Assembly: GCA_910587545.1 (NCBI GenBank)
Contig: CAJUMI010000029.1
Coordinates: forward strand, 1 to 30,178
Reading direction: 5' to 3'
Length of the DNA stretch: 30,178 nucleotides
Origin: an uncultured Muribaculaceae bacterium
GTDB taxonomy: Bacteria; Bacteroidota; Bacteroidia; Bacteroidales; Muribaculaceae
Part shown: one piece after another, positions 23,036 through 30,178 of the stretch
Position numbering within the stretch: the stretch's first letter is position 1
Layout: every line of letters starts with the position of its first letter
Notes under the pieces: model-generated
Databases searched by the model: none
Seen by the model: only the letters and a program-made list of their open reading frames with translations
What the model was told of the DNA's origin: nothing
Made by a program: the position numbers and the translations under genes

Positions 23036-23146
23036 TCATAAATTTTACAATACGGGGGATAAGTTTGTTTCCATTGTGAATGTGTATTTGGTTTAAAGAA
23101 TTATTTAAATTGAAAAATTATAACATTAAATTAATTCTTGCAAATT

Positions 23147-23170
23147 ATTCTGCGATAAATATTGCAGAAT
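23147..23170 (-). terminator. Possible weak terminator after the DUF5686 gene
   Basis: ATTCTGC (23147-23153) and GCAGAAT (23164-23170) form a 7-base-pair stem with a 10-base loop in AT-rich DNA, about 50 bases past the DUF5686 stop. Bases 23036-23146 are AT-rich and hold nothing that I recognise. Confidence 0.35.
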
Positions 23171-23172
23171 GC

Positions 23173-23215
23173 GGCAGACAAGTCTGACAGGTCGGACTTG
23201 TCGAATCATCCGGCA
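23173..23215. repeat. Degenerate 9-nt-period repeat, site 4
   Basis: Units read GCAGACAAG, TCTGACAGG, TCGGACTTG, TCGAATCAT and CCGGCAGTT. The array ends seven bases before the stop codon of the DUF5686 gene (read on the minus strand), so like the other sites it abuts a gene end. Confidence 0.5.
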
Positions 23216-23221
23216 GTTGAT

Positions 23222-25768
23222 TCAGAAGGTAGCGTGGAAGGCGATGCGTACACCACTGCGGTCGATCTGATAAGGGGGATGACGGTAGCTCAGACGCCAT
23301 ACGTAATCGACCCGCAGGCAACGGAATATATTGTCAATGCCGGCAGAGATCTCCATGTAGGGTCCGCGGTCCATGCGCGAGATGGTGGACTCTGGTGGAA
23401 ATGCGATCAGATGAGGATTGAGCGCAGGAAGATTGCGGTCGCTCAGACGTCCGTAGAAGCCGCTGAAAGAGAGCGCTTCGCGGAGTTTTGCTTTTTTAAA
23501 TCCGGGAATAAGATTGAAGATCAACCCATTGGGACTATAATTAATAAACCAGGACACCTGAGAATCGTTGATGAATTCCATCGGATTGAGCAGGGCGAAA
23601 CTCTCTGGCTGGATGGTGTAGCTGAGATTGGCGTTGGGGATAATCAGATCGAGATAGGACGACTGACTCCATACATGCGCCCCGCCGGCAATAGCATCGA
23701 TATATCCGAACGCGGAGAGCCAGAAACGCTTCTGCATGCTGAATTCGGTCTTGTTGACAGGATATTTCGACAGTCCCTGAGGCGCGAAAGTATGGCTTAG
23801 AATAAAAACGGGGGCGTCGAGGTTGACCGGGTAGCGGGCACTGCGCGACTGGAAGAATTTCTCGCCCGGCGCATAGCGCAAGGTCAGTTTTAGATAGTTT
23901 TCGGTGTAATGCGACATGGCGTTGCCGTTGCCGTCGACGAATGGTATCCAGCCGGTGGCGATGCGGCGGTCGTTGCGCAGCAGAGCCTCGACGGAAAAAT
24001 TGTTGTAAAGCTCGAGAGTGTAGGTGAGATCGGACAGACGGTGATATATCACATTCCTATCGGTCAGACGCTTGAGCGACAGAAAAAAGTTGTCGGAGTT
24101 GGTAAACACATAGTGCTGGCCGACATAGTCGATGTCGTAAAGCTGCGACAGGCGCAGCGAGTGGACGGGAAACTCGCGTGAATGGCGCTTCTTGTCATGG
24201 AACGAATACTCTATCTCGCCCTTGTATTTCCACTTGTGGTCTCTGACTCCGTAGGCCACGAAACCGCGCGCAAACCAACGTCGGCTCAGATTGGATGTGG
24301 TCATGCCGCCGAGGCGGAAACGCATGCCCTCGATAGGGTTGAAACTGACTGTAGTATTGACGGGACCGTAGTCAAATTTGTCGCCCAGCGGAACATATCC
24401 CTGAACCAGGGCACTCATCACTCGCGCTCCGTAGTAAAACAGCCGTGACTCTCCCAGACGCGAAAGCATCGACTGCACCCTGCTCTCCTGTCGGGTCAGC
24501 GGCGACAGCCGCGCTGACTGCCAGAACTCGTCGGAACGGTTGTCGACACTGTCGGCCGTAAACACGCGACGCGAGCCGTCGAATATCGAACTGTCGGCCG
24601 GCGCATCAAATGAGTGAGAGCCGTAAGTAGTGTTGCGTCGCACGTAGAGCGAGGGCATCCCCGGCAGCGGGGCCAGCTCGAGGGTCAGATCGTCGCGTGT
24701 CTTGAGACGGCTACCGTCGGGAGCCTCCTCATAGGTCTGGGTAAGGTAGAAGCGCTCGACAAAGTTGAGATTGATCTCGCGCGGCACACTCATCTCGACC
24801 TTGCGTATGGTCATGGCAGAGTCGCCTAGCGCGACATAGATATGCCCCGTGAATCCGAACGCGGAGCGGTTGAATGGATAAAACGAGAGCACGGCGCAGG
24901 TGTCGGCACCGACGGTAAGAGTGTCGGTGAGATAGAATTTGTAGAAGTCGGGAGCAATGCGCGACAGAGGACTGACGAAGCGGTTCTGCAGGAGATTGAT
25001 GTCGTTGTCGTAGAGATTGATCTCGCGCAGGATGTCCTCGAGATAGACCTGCGAGTTGTCGGTGTTGGAGACCGCGTCGATGCCCGTGGTCGAAAACCCG
25101 GTGACGGTGGTTTTCTCCGATCGTGGCGAGCGGCGATAGTTGACGGTAGAGGCCTTTTCCTTGACCGACACGTTGAGGATCGGTTTGCCGGAAACCTCGG
25201 AGGTGTCGACATATTCACGGACAAAAGGGAACTTACGGAGTATCAGATTGTCGTCATCCGGGTGAAAATCATTAAGCGCCAGCGTTATGCGTTCATAGCG
25301 GTCGTAGCTGTAATAATCGTGGCGACGGGGATCACCCACTCCGGCGCCGGCGCGCAGACGCCGGGCGAACTCTACGGCCGGATTGTTTTTCTTCGAGTAT
25401 TTCGATTTATGGACGACGAGTTCGTCAAGGTCTGTGGTCGACGGCGACAGCCATGCCACAATCATATTGAACGAATTGCGGCGGACAGGAATGCACTGCG
25501 CCCTATAACCGACCGACGACACTCTGAGAGCCGTATCGCCTGGATGGATGGCTATGCCGAATATGCCCCGGTCGTCGGAGACAGCTCCGCGCGCGCTCGG
25601 AAGCGCTACAACCGATGCCCTGGCCAACGGTTGCTCGCTGACAGAGTCTCGCACTATGCCTTTAAGGAAGAATCCGTCGGCATTGGTCTTGTTGCCGGAC
25701 AACTGCGCCACTGCCATGACGAAGGTCATGACAAAAGTCAGCAATATCGAAAATCGTTGTATGGGCAT
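23222..25768 (-). CDS. DUF5686 outer-membrane protein with carboxypeptidase-like regulatory domain
   Basis: An 848-residue exported protein. Residues 1-22 form a signal peptide ending near MAVAQ. A carboxypeptidase-D regulatory-like beta-sandwich follows at about 30-110 (FLKGIVRDSVSEQPLARASVVA, then RGIFGIAIHPGDTALRVSSVGY). The long DUF5686 region begins with VHKSKYSKKNNPAVEFARRLR and YYSYDRYERITLALND. The C-terminal half alternates aromatic and polar residues and ends in Phe (VRIAFHATF), as expected for an outer-membrane beta-barrel. There is no TonB box or plug, so it is not a SusC-type transporter. Function is unknown; the family is widespread in Bacteroidetes. A TTG two codons earlier (25774) is possible, but the ATG at 25768 starts a cleaner signal peptide. 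It is apparently monocistronic and divergent from the CYTH gene. Confidence 0.85.
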   Translation of the reverse strand: MPIQRFSILLTFVMTFVMAVAQLSGNKTNADGFFLKGIVRDSVSEQPLARASVVALPSARGAVSDDRGIFGIAIHPGDTALRVSSVGYRAQCIPVRRNSFNMIVAWLSPSTTDLDELVVHKSKYSKKNNPAVEFARRLRAGAGVGDPRRHDYYSYDRYERITLALNDFHPDDDNLILRKFPFVREYVDTSEVSGKPILNVSVKEKASTVNYRRSPRSEKTTVTGFSTTGIDAVSNTDNSQVYLEDILREINLYDNDINLLQNRFVSPLSRIAPDFYKFYLTDTLTVGADTCAVLSFYPFNRSAFGFTGHIYVALGDSAMTIRKVEMSVPREINLNFVERFYLTQTYEEAPDGSRLKTRDDLTLELAPLPGMPSLYVRRNTTYGSHSFDAPADSSIFDGSRRVFTADSVDNRSDEFWQSARLSPLTRQESRVQSMLSRLGESRLFYYGARVMSALVQGYVPLGDKFDYGPVNTTVSFNPIEGMRFRLGGMTTSNLSRRWFARGFVAYGVRDHKWKYKGEIEYSFHDKKRHSREFPVHSLRLSQLYDIDYVGQHYVFTNSDNFFLSLKRLTDRNVIYHRLSDLTYTLELYNNFSVEALLRNDRRIATGWIPFVDGNGNAMSHYTENYLKLTLRYAPGEKFFQSRSARYPVNLDAPVFILSHTFAPQGLSKYPVNKTEFSMQKRFWLSAFGYIDAIAGGAHVWSQSSYLDLIIPNANLSYTIQPESFALLNPMEFINDSQVSWFINYSPNGLIFNLIPGFKKAKLREALSFSGFYGRLSDRNLPALNPHLIAFPPESTISRMDRGPYMEISAGIDNIFRCLRVDYVWRLSYRHPPYQIDRSGVRIAFHATF

Positions 25769-25791
25769 TTGCAAATGAATGACTATCTTTG
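25760..25791 (+). promoter_or_regulatory. Putative promoter of the CYTH gene
   Basis: TATCTTTG (25784-25791) matches TAnnTTTG exactly. The -33 element is unclear and would overlap the first codons of the divergent DUF5686 gene. The leader to the CYTH ATG is about 70 bases. Confidence 0.5.
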
Positions 25792-25865
25792 TATCAGTTT
25801 ATATACTTGTTAAAAACAAGCGAAACAGCCGCCGGGTTGGCGCGCGAAGAACAATATCAACACTT

Positions 25866-26309
25866 ATGGCAAAAGAAATCGAACGTAAATTTCTGGTGAC
25901 AGACAGCAGTTACAAGCTGATGGCCAAAGAAGTGAAGCACATCATGCAGGCTTATCTTAACCGCGATCCGCGGTCGACAGTCAGAGTGAGAATCACCGGC
26001 GACAAGGCTTGTCTGACGGTGAAGGGACTCAACGACGGCGCCGTGCGCGACGAATGGGAGTATGAAATCCCGATGCCGGATGCACACTCGATGATAGAGC
26101 GCTGCGCTTCGGGGCGAGTCATCAACAAGACGCGCTATGTCGTAGCTTTCGAAGGCTTTGACTGGGAAGTCGACGAGTTTGCGGGCGATCTCGAAGGGCT
26201 GACGGTAGCCGAAATCGAATTGCCGTCGGCCGACACCCAGTTCTCACTTCCGCCATTCGCAGGCTCCGAAGTGACGGGCGATCCCCGCTACTACAACTCG
26301 TCGCTCTGA
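25866..26309 (+). CDS. CYTH-domain protein, probable triphosphate tunnel metalloenzyme
   Basis: A 147-residue cytoplasmic protein. The N-terminal signature EIERKFLV is the ExExK motif (Glu4, Glu6, Lys8) that binds metal and triphosphate. Alternating charged strands of the tunnel fold follow: STVRVRITGDKACLTVKG, DEWEYEIPM, KTRYVVAFEGFDWEVDEF and LTVAEIELPS. Small bacterial members of this class usually hydrolyse inorganic triphosphate; adenylate cyclase activity belongs to other members and is less likely at this size. The ATG at 25866 begins the conserved motif, and the open frame upstream reads through the leader. The 3' end overlaps the convergent RNA methyltransferase gene by 19 bases. Confidence 0.9.
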   Translation: MAKEIERKFLVTDSSYKLMAKEVKHIMQAYLNRDPRSTVRVRITGDKACLTVKGLNDGAVRDEWEYEIPMPDAHSMIERCASGRVINKTRYVVAFEGFDWEVDEFAGDLEGLTVAEIELPSADTQFSLPPFAGSEVTGDPRYYNSSL

Positions 26310-27730
26310 GGCTGCGGCCTGTCGCGGCGCACGAGAGCCACGACGTTCTCGACATGCTGGGTGTGGGGGAACATATCGACAGGCTGAACGGCCTCGACTC
26401 CGTATTTGCAGTCAAGCAGAGCCAGATCGCGCGCCTGAGTGGCTGGATTGCAGCTGACATAGACAATGCGCGCGGGCTCGGCACGCAGGATCACGTCTAC
26501 AACGTCGCCGTGCATACCGGCGCGCGGCGGATCGACAATCATCACGTCGGGACGGCCGTGGGCGGCGATAAAGCCGTCAGTGAGCACGTCTTTCATGTCG
26601 CCGGCATAAAACTCGGTGTTGGTGATGCCGTTGAAGTCAGAGTTGAGACGGGCGTCAGCTATGGCGTCGGCTACATACTCGATGCCGATGACCTTGCGGG
26701 CCGAGCGGCTGACGAAGTTGGCAATGGTGCCTGTGCCTGTGTAAAGATCGTAGACAAGTTCATCGCCGGTGAGGCGGGCAAAACCACGTGCCACCTTATA
26801 GAGTTCGTAGGCCTGGCGTGAATTGGTCTGGTAGAATGACTTGGGTCCTACGCGAAAACGCAGTCCCTCCATCTCCTCGACGATATGGTCCTTGCCGTGC
26901 CACAGCCTGATGTCTTGATCGGCAAGACTGTCGTTGACTTTGGTGTTGACGGTGTACATCAGCGATGTTATGCCGGGGAATTCGGCGACAATGGCATCAA
27001 GCAATGCGGCTATCGCCTCACGGTCGTCCTCGCCAAAGGCCATCACTGCCATGACCTCTCCCGTAGAGGCGATGCGTATCATCAGAGTGCGCAACAAGCC
27101 GCACTGGGCCTTGAGATCGTAGAACGAATAGCCGTGAGATTTGCCGAAATCCTTGACAAACAGACGCAGTCGATTGCCGAGATCGTCCTGGAGATGACAC
27201 GCCTTTATGTCGAGCACCTTGTCGAACGCGCCGGGAATATGAAAGCCTGCCGCGTCGCGGTCAGGAAACTCCTCTCCGCTCGCAAGCTGCTCGAATGTCA
27301 GCCAGCAGCGGTTGGAAAAGGTGTATTCCATCTTGTTGCGGTAGTTCCAGATCTCGGCCGAACCTATAATGGATGACACCTCTGGCAGCTCGACCTTGGC
27401 GATGCGTTGAAGCGCATCGGTGACCTGACGCTGCTTGCAGCGGAGTTGGAAATCATAAGGCAGATGCTGCCAGCGGCAACCGCCGCAGACTCCGAAATGC
27501 CCGCAGCGAGGTTCGACACGCACATCGCCGGGGGTGATCAGGCGATCGATGTGACCTTCGGCATAAGATTTCTTCTTTTTATCTATTTTTATATCTGCCA
27601 CGTCGCCCGGAGCGCCAAAGGGGATGAACACCACCATGTCATCGACGCGGGCGAGCGCGTTGCCCTCTGCAGCGACATCGGTGATTGTCACCGCTTCGAG
27701 AACAGGAAGGGGTTTGCGTTTTCTTGCCAT
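26291..27730 (-). CDS. rlmD: 23S rRNA (uracil-C5)-methyltransferase, RlmD/RumA family
   Basis: A 479-residue SAM-dependent RNA m5U methyltransferase. An N-terminal TRAM domain (about residues 8-66) binds RNA. The [4Fe-4S] ligands are Cys76, Cys82 and Cys85 in RCGHFGVCGGC plus Cys178 in IKACHL. The SAM-binding site is DLYTGTGTIANFVS near 328-341. The catalytic nucleophile is Cys427 in RIVYVSCNPATQARDL, following DPPRAGMHGDV. The cluster distinguishes RumA-type enzymes from TrmA, but paralogues for U747, U1939 or both exist, so the exact target is tentative. It is divergent from nfnA, and the last 19 bases overlap the CYTH gene, leaving no room for a conventional terminator between them. Confidence 0.92.
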   Translation of the reverse strand: MARKRKPLPVLEAVTITDVAAEGNALARVDDMVVFIPFGAPGDVADIKIDKKKKSYAEGHIDRLITPGDVRVEPRCGHFGVCGGCRWQHLPYDFQLRCKQRQVTDALQRIAKVELPEVSSIIGSAEIWNYRNKMEYTFSNRCWLTFEQLASGEEFPDRDAAGFHIPGAFDKVLDIKACHLQDDLGNRLRLFVKDFGKSHGYSFYDLKAQCGLLRTLMIRIASTGEVMAVMAFGEDDREAIAALLDAIVAEFPGITSLMYTVNTKVNDSLADQDIRLWHGKDHIVEEMEGLRFRVGPKSFYQTNSRQAYELYKVARGFARLTGDELVYDLYTGTGTIANFVSRSARKVIGIEYVADAIADARLNSDFNGITNTEFYAGDMKDVLTDGFIAAHGRPDVMIVDPPRAGMHGDVVDVILRAEPARIVYVSCNPATQARDLALLDCKYGVEAVQPVDMFPHTQHVENVVALVRRDRPQPQSDEL

Positions 27731-27804
27731 ATCAAAGTATGTTTGATCATTATTTTGTCATATTCAATTATTTTCAGAGGCCCTCAGACCATAATTATCA
27801 CAAA

Positions 27805-27817
27805 ATTACTATTTTTG
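27805..27817 (+). promoter_or_regulatory. Putative -7 element of the nfnAB promoter
   Basis: TATTTTTG (27810-27817) matches TAnnTTTG, 29 bases before the nfnA ATG, within the 116-base divergent region. No good -33 element is visible. Confidence 0.5.
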
Positions 27818-27846
27818 CATCAAATACGGTCAAAGCATAGCAAAAC

Positions 27847-28629
27847 ATGAACGAAATAATTGAAAAAAGCCACTTCTCTGAAAAAGTGGTGAAACTCGTA
27901 GTCAAAGCTCCCGACATAGCCAGGTCGCGCCGTCCGGGTCACTTTGTGATCGTGCGCACCGGCGAAAACGGCGAGCGCATACCGCTGACAATCGCCGATG
28001 CCGACGTGGCGAAAGGCACCATAACGCTTGTGGTGCAGGATGTCGGTGAGTCCACTCACCTGATCTGCGGTCTCGGATGCGGCGACACGCTGACCGACGT
28101 CGTGGGACCGCTCGGCCGCGCAACATCGATCAGACAAGGCGGCACGGTCGTCTGCTGCGGCGGCGGGGTGGGTGTCGCGCCTCTGTTACCCATCATCAAG
28201 GCAATGAAACAGGCCGGCAACCGTGTGGTCAGCGTGCTGGCCGCGCGCAACAAGGATCTGATCATCCTCGAGGATGAGGTGAGACAATGGTCTGACGAGA
28301 CGGTGATAATGACCGACGACGGCAGCGCCGGCATCAAAGGCCTCGTGACCGACGGCGTTGAGAAGGTCATACTCCGCGAACACGTCGACGAGGTTGTGAC
28401 CATAGGTCCGGCCATAATGATTAAATTTGTCGCTTTGCTGACAAAAAAATATAATGTACCGACCATCTGCTCACTCAACACCATCATGGTCGACGGCACG
28501 GGAATGTGTGGCGCATGCCGTGTGACTGTCGGCGGGAAGATGCGTTTTGTATGTGTCGACGGTCCGGAGTTTGATGCCCACAAGGTTGATTTCGATGAAA
28601 TGCTGACGCGCATGAAAGCCTATAAATAG
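27847..28629 (+). CDS. nfnA: NADH-dependent ferredoxin:NADP+ oxidoreductase, small subunit
   Basis: A 260-residue FAD and [2Fe-2S] protein of the ferredoxin-NADP reductase fold. The FAD-binding strand is RIPLTIADAD (about residues 44-53), and the nucleotide-binding loop is CCGGGVGVAPLLP (103-115). The C-terminal cluster site reads MVDGTGMCGACR, then a distal Cys. Cys221, Cys224 and Cys236 are joined by Asp216 where the related PyrK has a fourth cysteine. An aspartate ligand is a known hallmark of NfnA, which favours NfnA over PyrK or sulfide dehydrogenase subunits. With NfnB it couples NADH and reduced ferredoxin oxidation to NADP+ reduction by flavin-based electron bifurcation or confurcation. 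It is first in a two-gene operon with a 12-base gap. Confidence 0.9.
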   Translation: MNEIIEKSHFSEKVVKLVVKAPDIARSRRPGHFVIVRTGENGERIPLTIADADVAKGTITLVVQDVGESTHLICGLGCGDTLTDVVGPLGRATSIRQGGTVVCCGGGVGVAPLLPIIKAMKQAGNRVVSVLAARNKDLIILEDEVRQWSDETVIMTDDGSAGIKGLVTDGVEKVILREHVDEVVTIGPAIMIKFVALLTKKYNVPTICSLNTIMVDGTGMCGACRVTVGGKMRFVCVDGPEFDAHKVDFDEMLTRMKAYK

Positions 28630-28641
28630 AACAGACTCAGA

Positions 28642-30102
28642 ATGGAAAAAACAGATCATAAAACATCGCGCGACGACGCATGGCGCGTCGGACTGCGCGA
28701 GGCCATGACAGCCAGGGAACGGACAGTGATACGGAGGGCCGAGATGCCGATGCTCGATGCGACCTATCGCGTCAGCTGCAACGAAGAAGTAAACCGCGGA
28801 CTCAGCGCCGAACAGGCTGTAACCGAGGCAACGCGCTGCCTGGACTGCCCTGATCCGCAGTGTGTGACAGGATGTCCGGTCGGCATAAATATACCGGGAT
28901 TTATCAAAAACATCCAGCGCAAGAATTTCGCCGCTGCGGCCGCAGTACTGAAGGACACAAGCGCCCTGCCGGCGGTGTGCGGGCGAGTGTGCCCGCAGGA
29001 AAAGCAATGCGAAAGCCGATGCATATACACCAAGATGAAAAAGCCTGCCGTGGCCATCGGCTGGCTCGAGCGCTTCGCCGCCGACACAGAGCGCCTGAGC
29101 GGCCGACGCGATGCCGTGGCCAAGGCTCCCGCCCGCGGCATCAAGGTCGCTGTCGCAGGCAGCGGGCCCGCCGGACTCGCTTTTGCCGGCGACATGATCA
29201 AACTGGGCTATGAGGTGACCGTCTTCGAAGCTCTCCACGAAATAGGCGGAGTGCTGAAATACGGCATTCCCGAATTCCGCCTGCCCAATGCCGTGGTCGA
29301 TGCCGAGCTTGACTCGCTGCGCGATCTCGGAGTTAAGTTCCGCAAGGACTGCATAATCGGCAAGACACTGAGCTACGAAGACCTGCTGGCCGAAGGCTAC
29401 AAGGCGGTGTTCGTGGCGTCGGGCGCCGGTTTGCCGCGATTCATGGGCATACCGGGCGAAAATCTTATCGGAGTGATGTCGAGCAACGAATATCTCACGC
29501 GCATCAATCTGATGGGTGCGGGACGCGGGGGCATGACTCCGGTGGCCCGGGGCAGGCGGGTGGCGGTGATCGGCGGCGGCAATACGGCGATGGACAGTGT
29601 GCGCACGGCCCGGCGCATGGGCGCCGAACGCGCGATGATCGTCTATCGCCGCAGCGAGGCCGAGATGCCGGCGCGTCTCGAGGAAGTCGAGCATGCCAAA
29701 GAAGAGGGGGTTGAGTTCATGACCCTGTGCAACCCTATAGAGTATCGCGGCGACGAGCGCGGGAATGTGCGCTCTATGATCGTGCAGCGCATGGAGCTCG
29801 GCGAACCGGAGCCTGACGGACGGCGTTCGCCCGTGGCCATACCCGGCGCCGTCGACGAAATCGAGATCGACGAAGTGATCGTCAGCGTCGGAGTGTCGCC
29901 CAATCCGCTTATCCCCGATTCCATCGAAGGTCTCGATGTGTCGAAACGCGGAACTATCGTTGTCAACGACAACATGCAGTCATCGATACCACTGATCTTT
30001 GCCGGCGGCGACATCGTGCGCGGCGGAGCGACAGTGATCCTCGCCATGGGCGACGGCCGCCGTGCCGCCGCAGCCATGCACCGCTACCTAAGCGGAGAAT
30101 AA
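28642..30102 (+). CDS. nfnB: NADH-dependent ferredoxin:NADP+ oxidoreductase, large subunit (GltD-like)
   Basis: A 486-residue flavoprotein homologous to the small subunit of glutamate synthase. Two [4Fe-4S] sites are visible near the N-terminus: Cys66, 69, 74 and 78 (CLDCPDPQCVTGC), and Cys113, 117, 123 and 127 (CGRVCPQEKQCESRC). The FAD Rossmann motif is VAVAGSGPAGLAFAGDM (about 169-185), and the NADPH motif is VAVIGGGNTAMDSVRTA (about 307-323). The C-terminal IFAGGDIVRGGATVILAMGDGRRAA is the second FAD-contact block. Databases often name it NADPH-dependent glutamate synthase, but no glutamate synthase large subunit lies beside it and the nfnA partner does, so the NfnB role is better supported. 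A terminator-like hairpin follows. Confidence 0.91.
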   Translation: MEKTDHKTSRDDAWRVGLREAMTARERTVIRRAEMPMLDATYRVSCNEEVNRGLSAEQAVTEATRCLDCPDPQCVTGCPVGINIPGFIKNIQRKNFAAAAAVLKDTSALPAVCGRVCPQEKQCESRCIYTKMKKPAVAIGWLERFAADTERLSGRRDAVAKAPARGIKVAVAGSGPAGLAFAGDMIKLGYEVTVFEALHEIGGVLKYGIPEFRLPNAVVDAELDSLRDLGVKFRKDCIIGKTLSYEDLLAEGYKAVFVASGAGLPRFMGIPGENLIGVMSSNEYLTRINLMGAGRGGMTPVARGRRVAVIGGGNTAMDSVRTARRMGAERAMIVYRRSEAEMPARLEEVEHAKEEGVEFMTLCNPIEYRGDERGNVRSMIVQRMELGEPEPDGRRSPVAIPGAVDEIEIDEVIVSVGVSPNPLIPDSIEGLDVSKRGTIVVNDNMQSSIPLIFAGGDIVRGGATVILAMGDGRRAAAAMHRYLSGE

Positions 30103-30124
30103 AGCAAGCTACAAAATTTATCAG

Positions 30125-30170
30125 GAGGCTGTGTCGTAATTAAGGTTTACGGCGCAGCTTCTCATTTTTA
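30125..30170 (+). terminator. Terminator after nfnAB
   Basis: GAGGCTGTGTCG (30125-30136) pairs with CGGCGCAGCTTC (30150-30161) over 12 base pairs using three G-U wobbles, with a 13-base loop, followed by TCATTTTTA. It begins 23 bases past the nfnB stop. Confidence 0.7.
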
Positions 30171-30178
30171 GAGCTCTG

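Noticed and set aside
23222..25768. TonB-dependent (SusC-like) receptor
   Set aside because: It has a carboxypeptidase-like N-terminal domain and a barrel-like C-terminus, but no TonB box or plug. The VHKSKYSKKNNPAVEF region fits DUF5686 better.
28642..30102. Glutamate synthase small subunit (gltD)
   Set aside because: It is homologous, but there is no large subunit beside it and the adjacent gene is an NfnA with the diagnostic aspartate ligand.

Overview
The window looks like a Bacteroidales chromosome, most likely of the Muribaculaceae type; the family assignment is inference. The evidence is moderately high GC, repeated matches to the Bacteroidetes -7 promoter element TAnnTTTG, few Shine-Dalgarno sites, many lipoprotein signal peptides, a DUF5686 outer-membrane protein, an NfnAB pair and a Bacteroides-like malate dehydrogenase. 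I see no rRNA, tRNA, insertion sequence, phage gene or CRISPR array.

Layout. (1) 218-3840, plus strand: a tight four-gene unit, pheS, nth, a TRIC/YicG-type membrane protein and a lipoprotein with a glycoside-hydrolase-like TIM barrel (GHL-A). (2) 3910-12262, minus strand: the accessory core. Operon A (8442 to 4259) encodes a Tat-exported Gfo/Idh/MocA oxidoreductase, two DUF1080 lipoproteins and a xylose-isomerase-like lipoprotein. Operon B (12262 to 9829) encodes close paralogues of only the oxidoreductase and the isomerase. A two-gene SMR exporter / Nim-like flavoprotein cassette sits between them, and a small membrane protein lies beyond operon A. (3) 12428-13759, plus strand: a second GHL lipoprotein (GHL-B), homologous to GHL-A and divergent from operon B. 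(4) 13897-14898, minus: malate dehydrogenase. (5) 22611 to 14984, minus: a LytS/LytTR two-component pair followed by a complete tripartite RND efflux system. (6) 25768 to 23222, minus: a DUF5686 outer-membrane protein. (7) 25866-27730: a CYTH protein and an RlmD-type RNA methyltransferase, convergent and overlapping. (8) 27847-30102, plus: NfnA and NfnB, then a terminator-like hairpin.

How the parts may work together. The oxidoreductase, DUF1080 and TIM-barrel isomerase families match, as I recall the literature, the gut-bacterial route that breaks glycosides by oxidising the sugar at C3 and then eliminating or hydrolysing the 3-keto sugar. Here every component carries an export signal, the oxidoreductase and isomerase are duplicated, and two homologous GHL lipoproteins bracket the locus. 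No SusC/SusD pair or dedicated regulator is present. This bracketed, asymmetric duplication is the most interesting system in the window.

A second unexplained signal is a family of degenerate repeats with a 9-nt period, built on GTCCGA / GGACNNATC, at four intergenic sites. They flank the small membrane gene and the kinase/DUF5686 junction.
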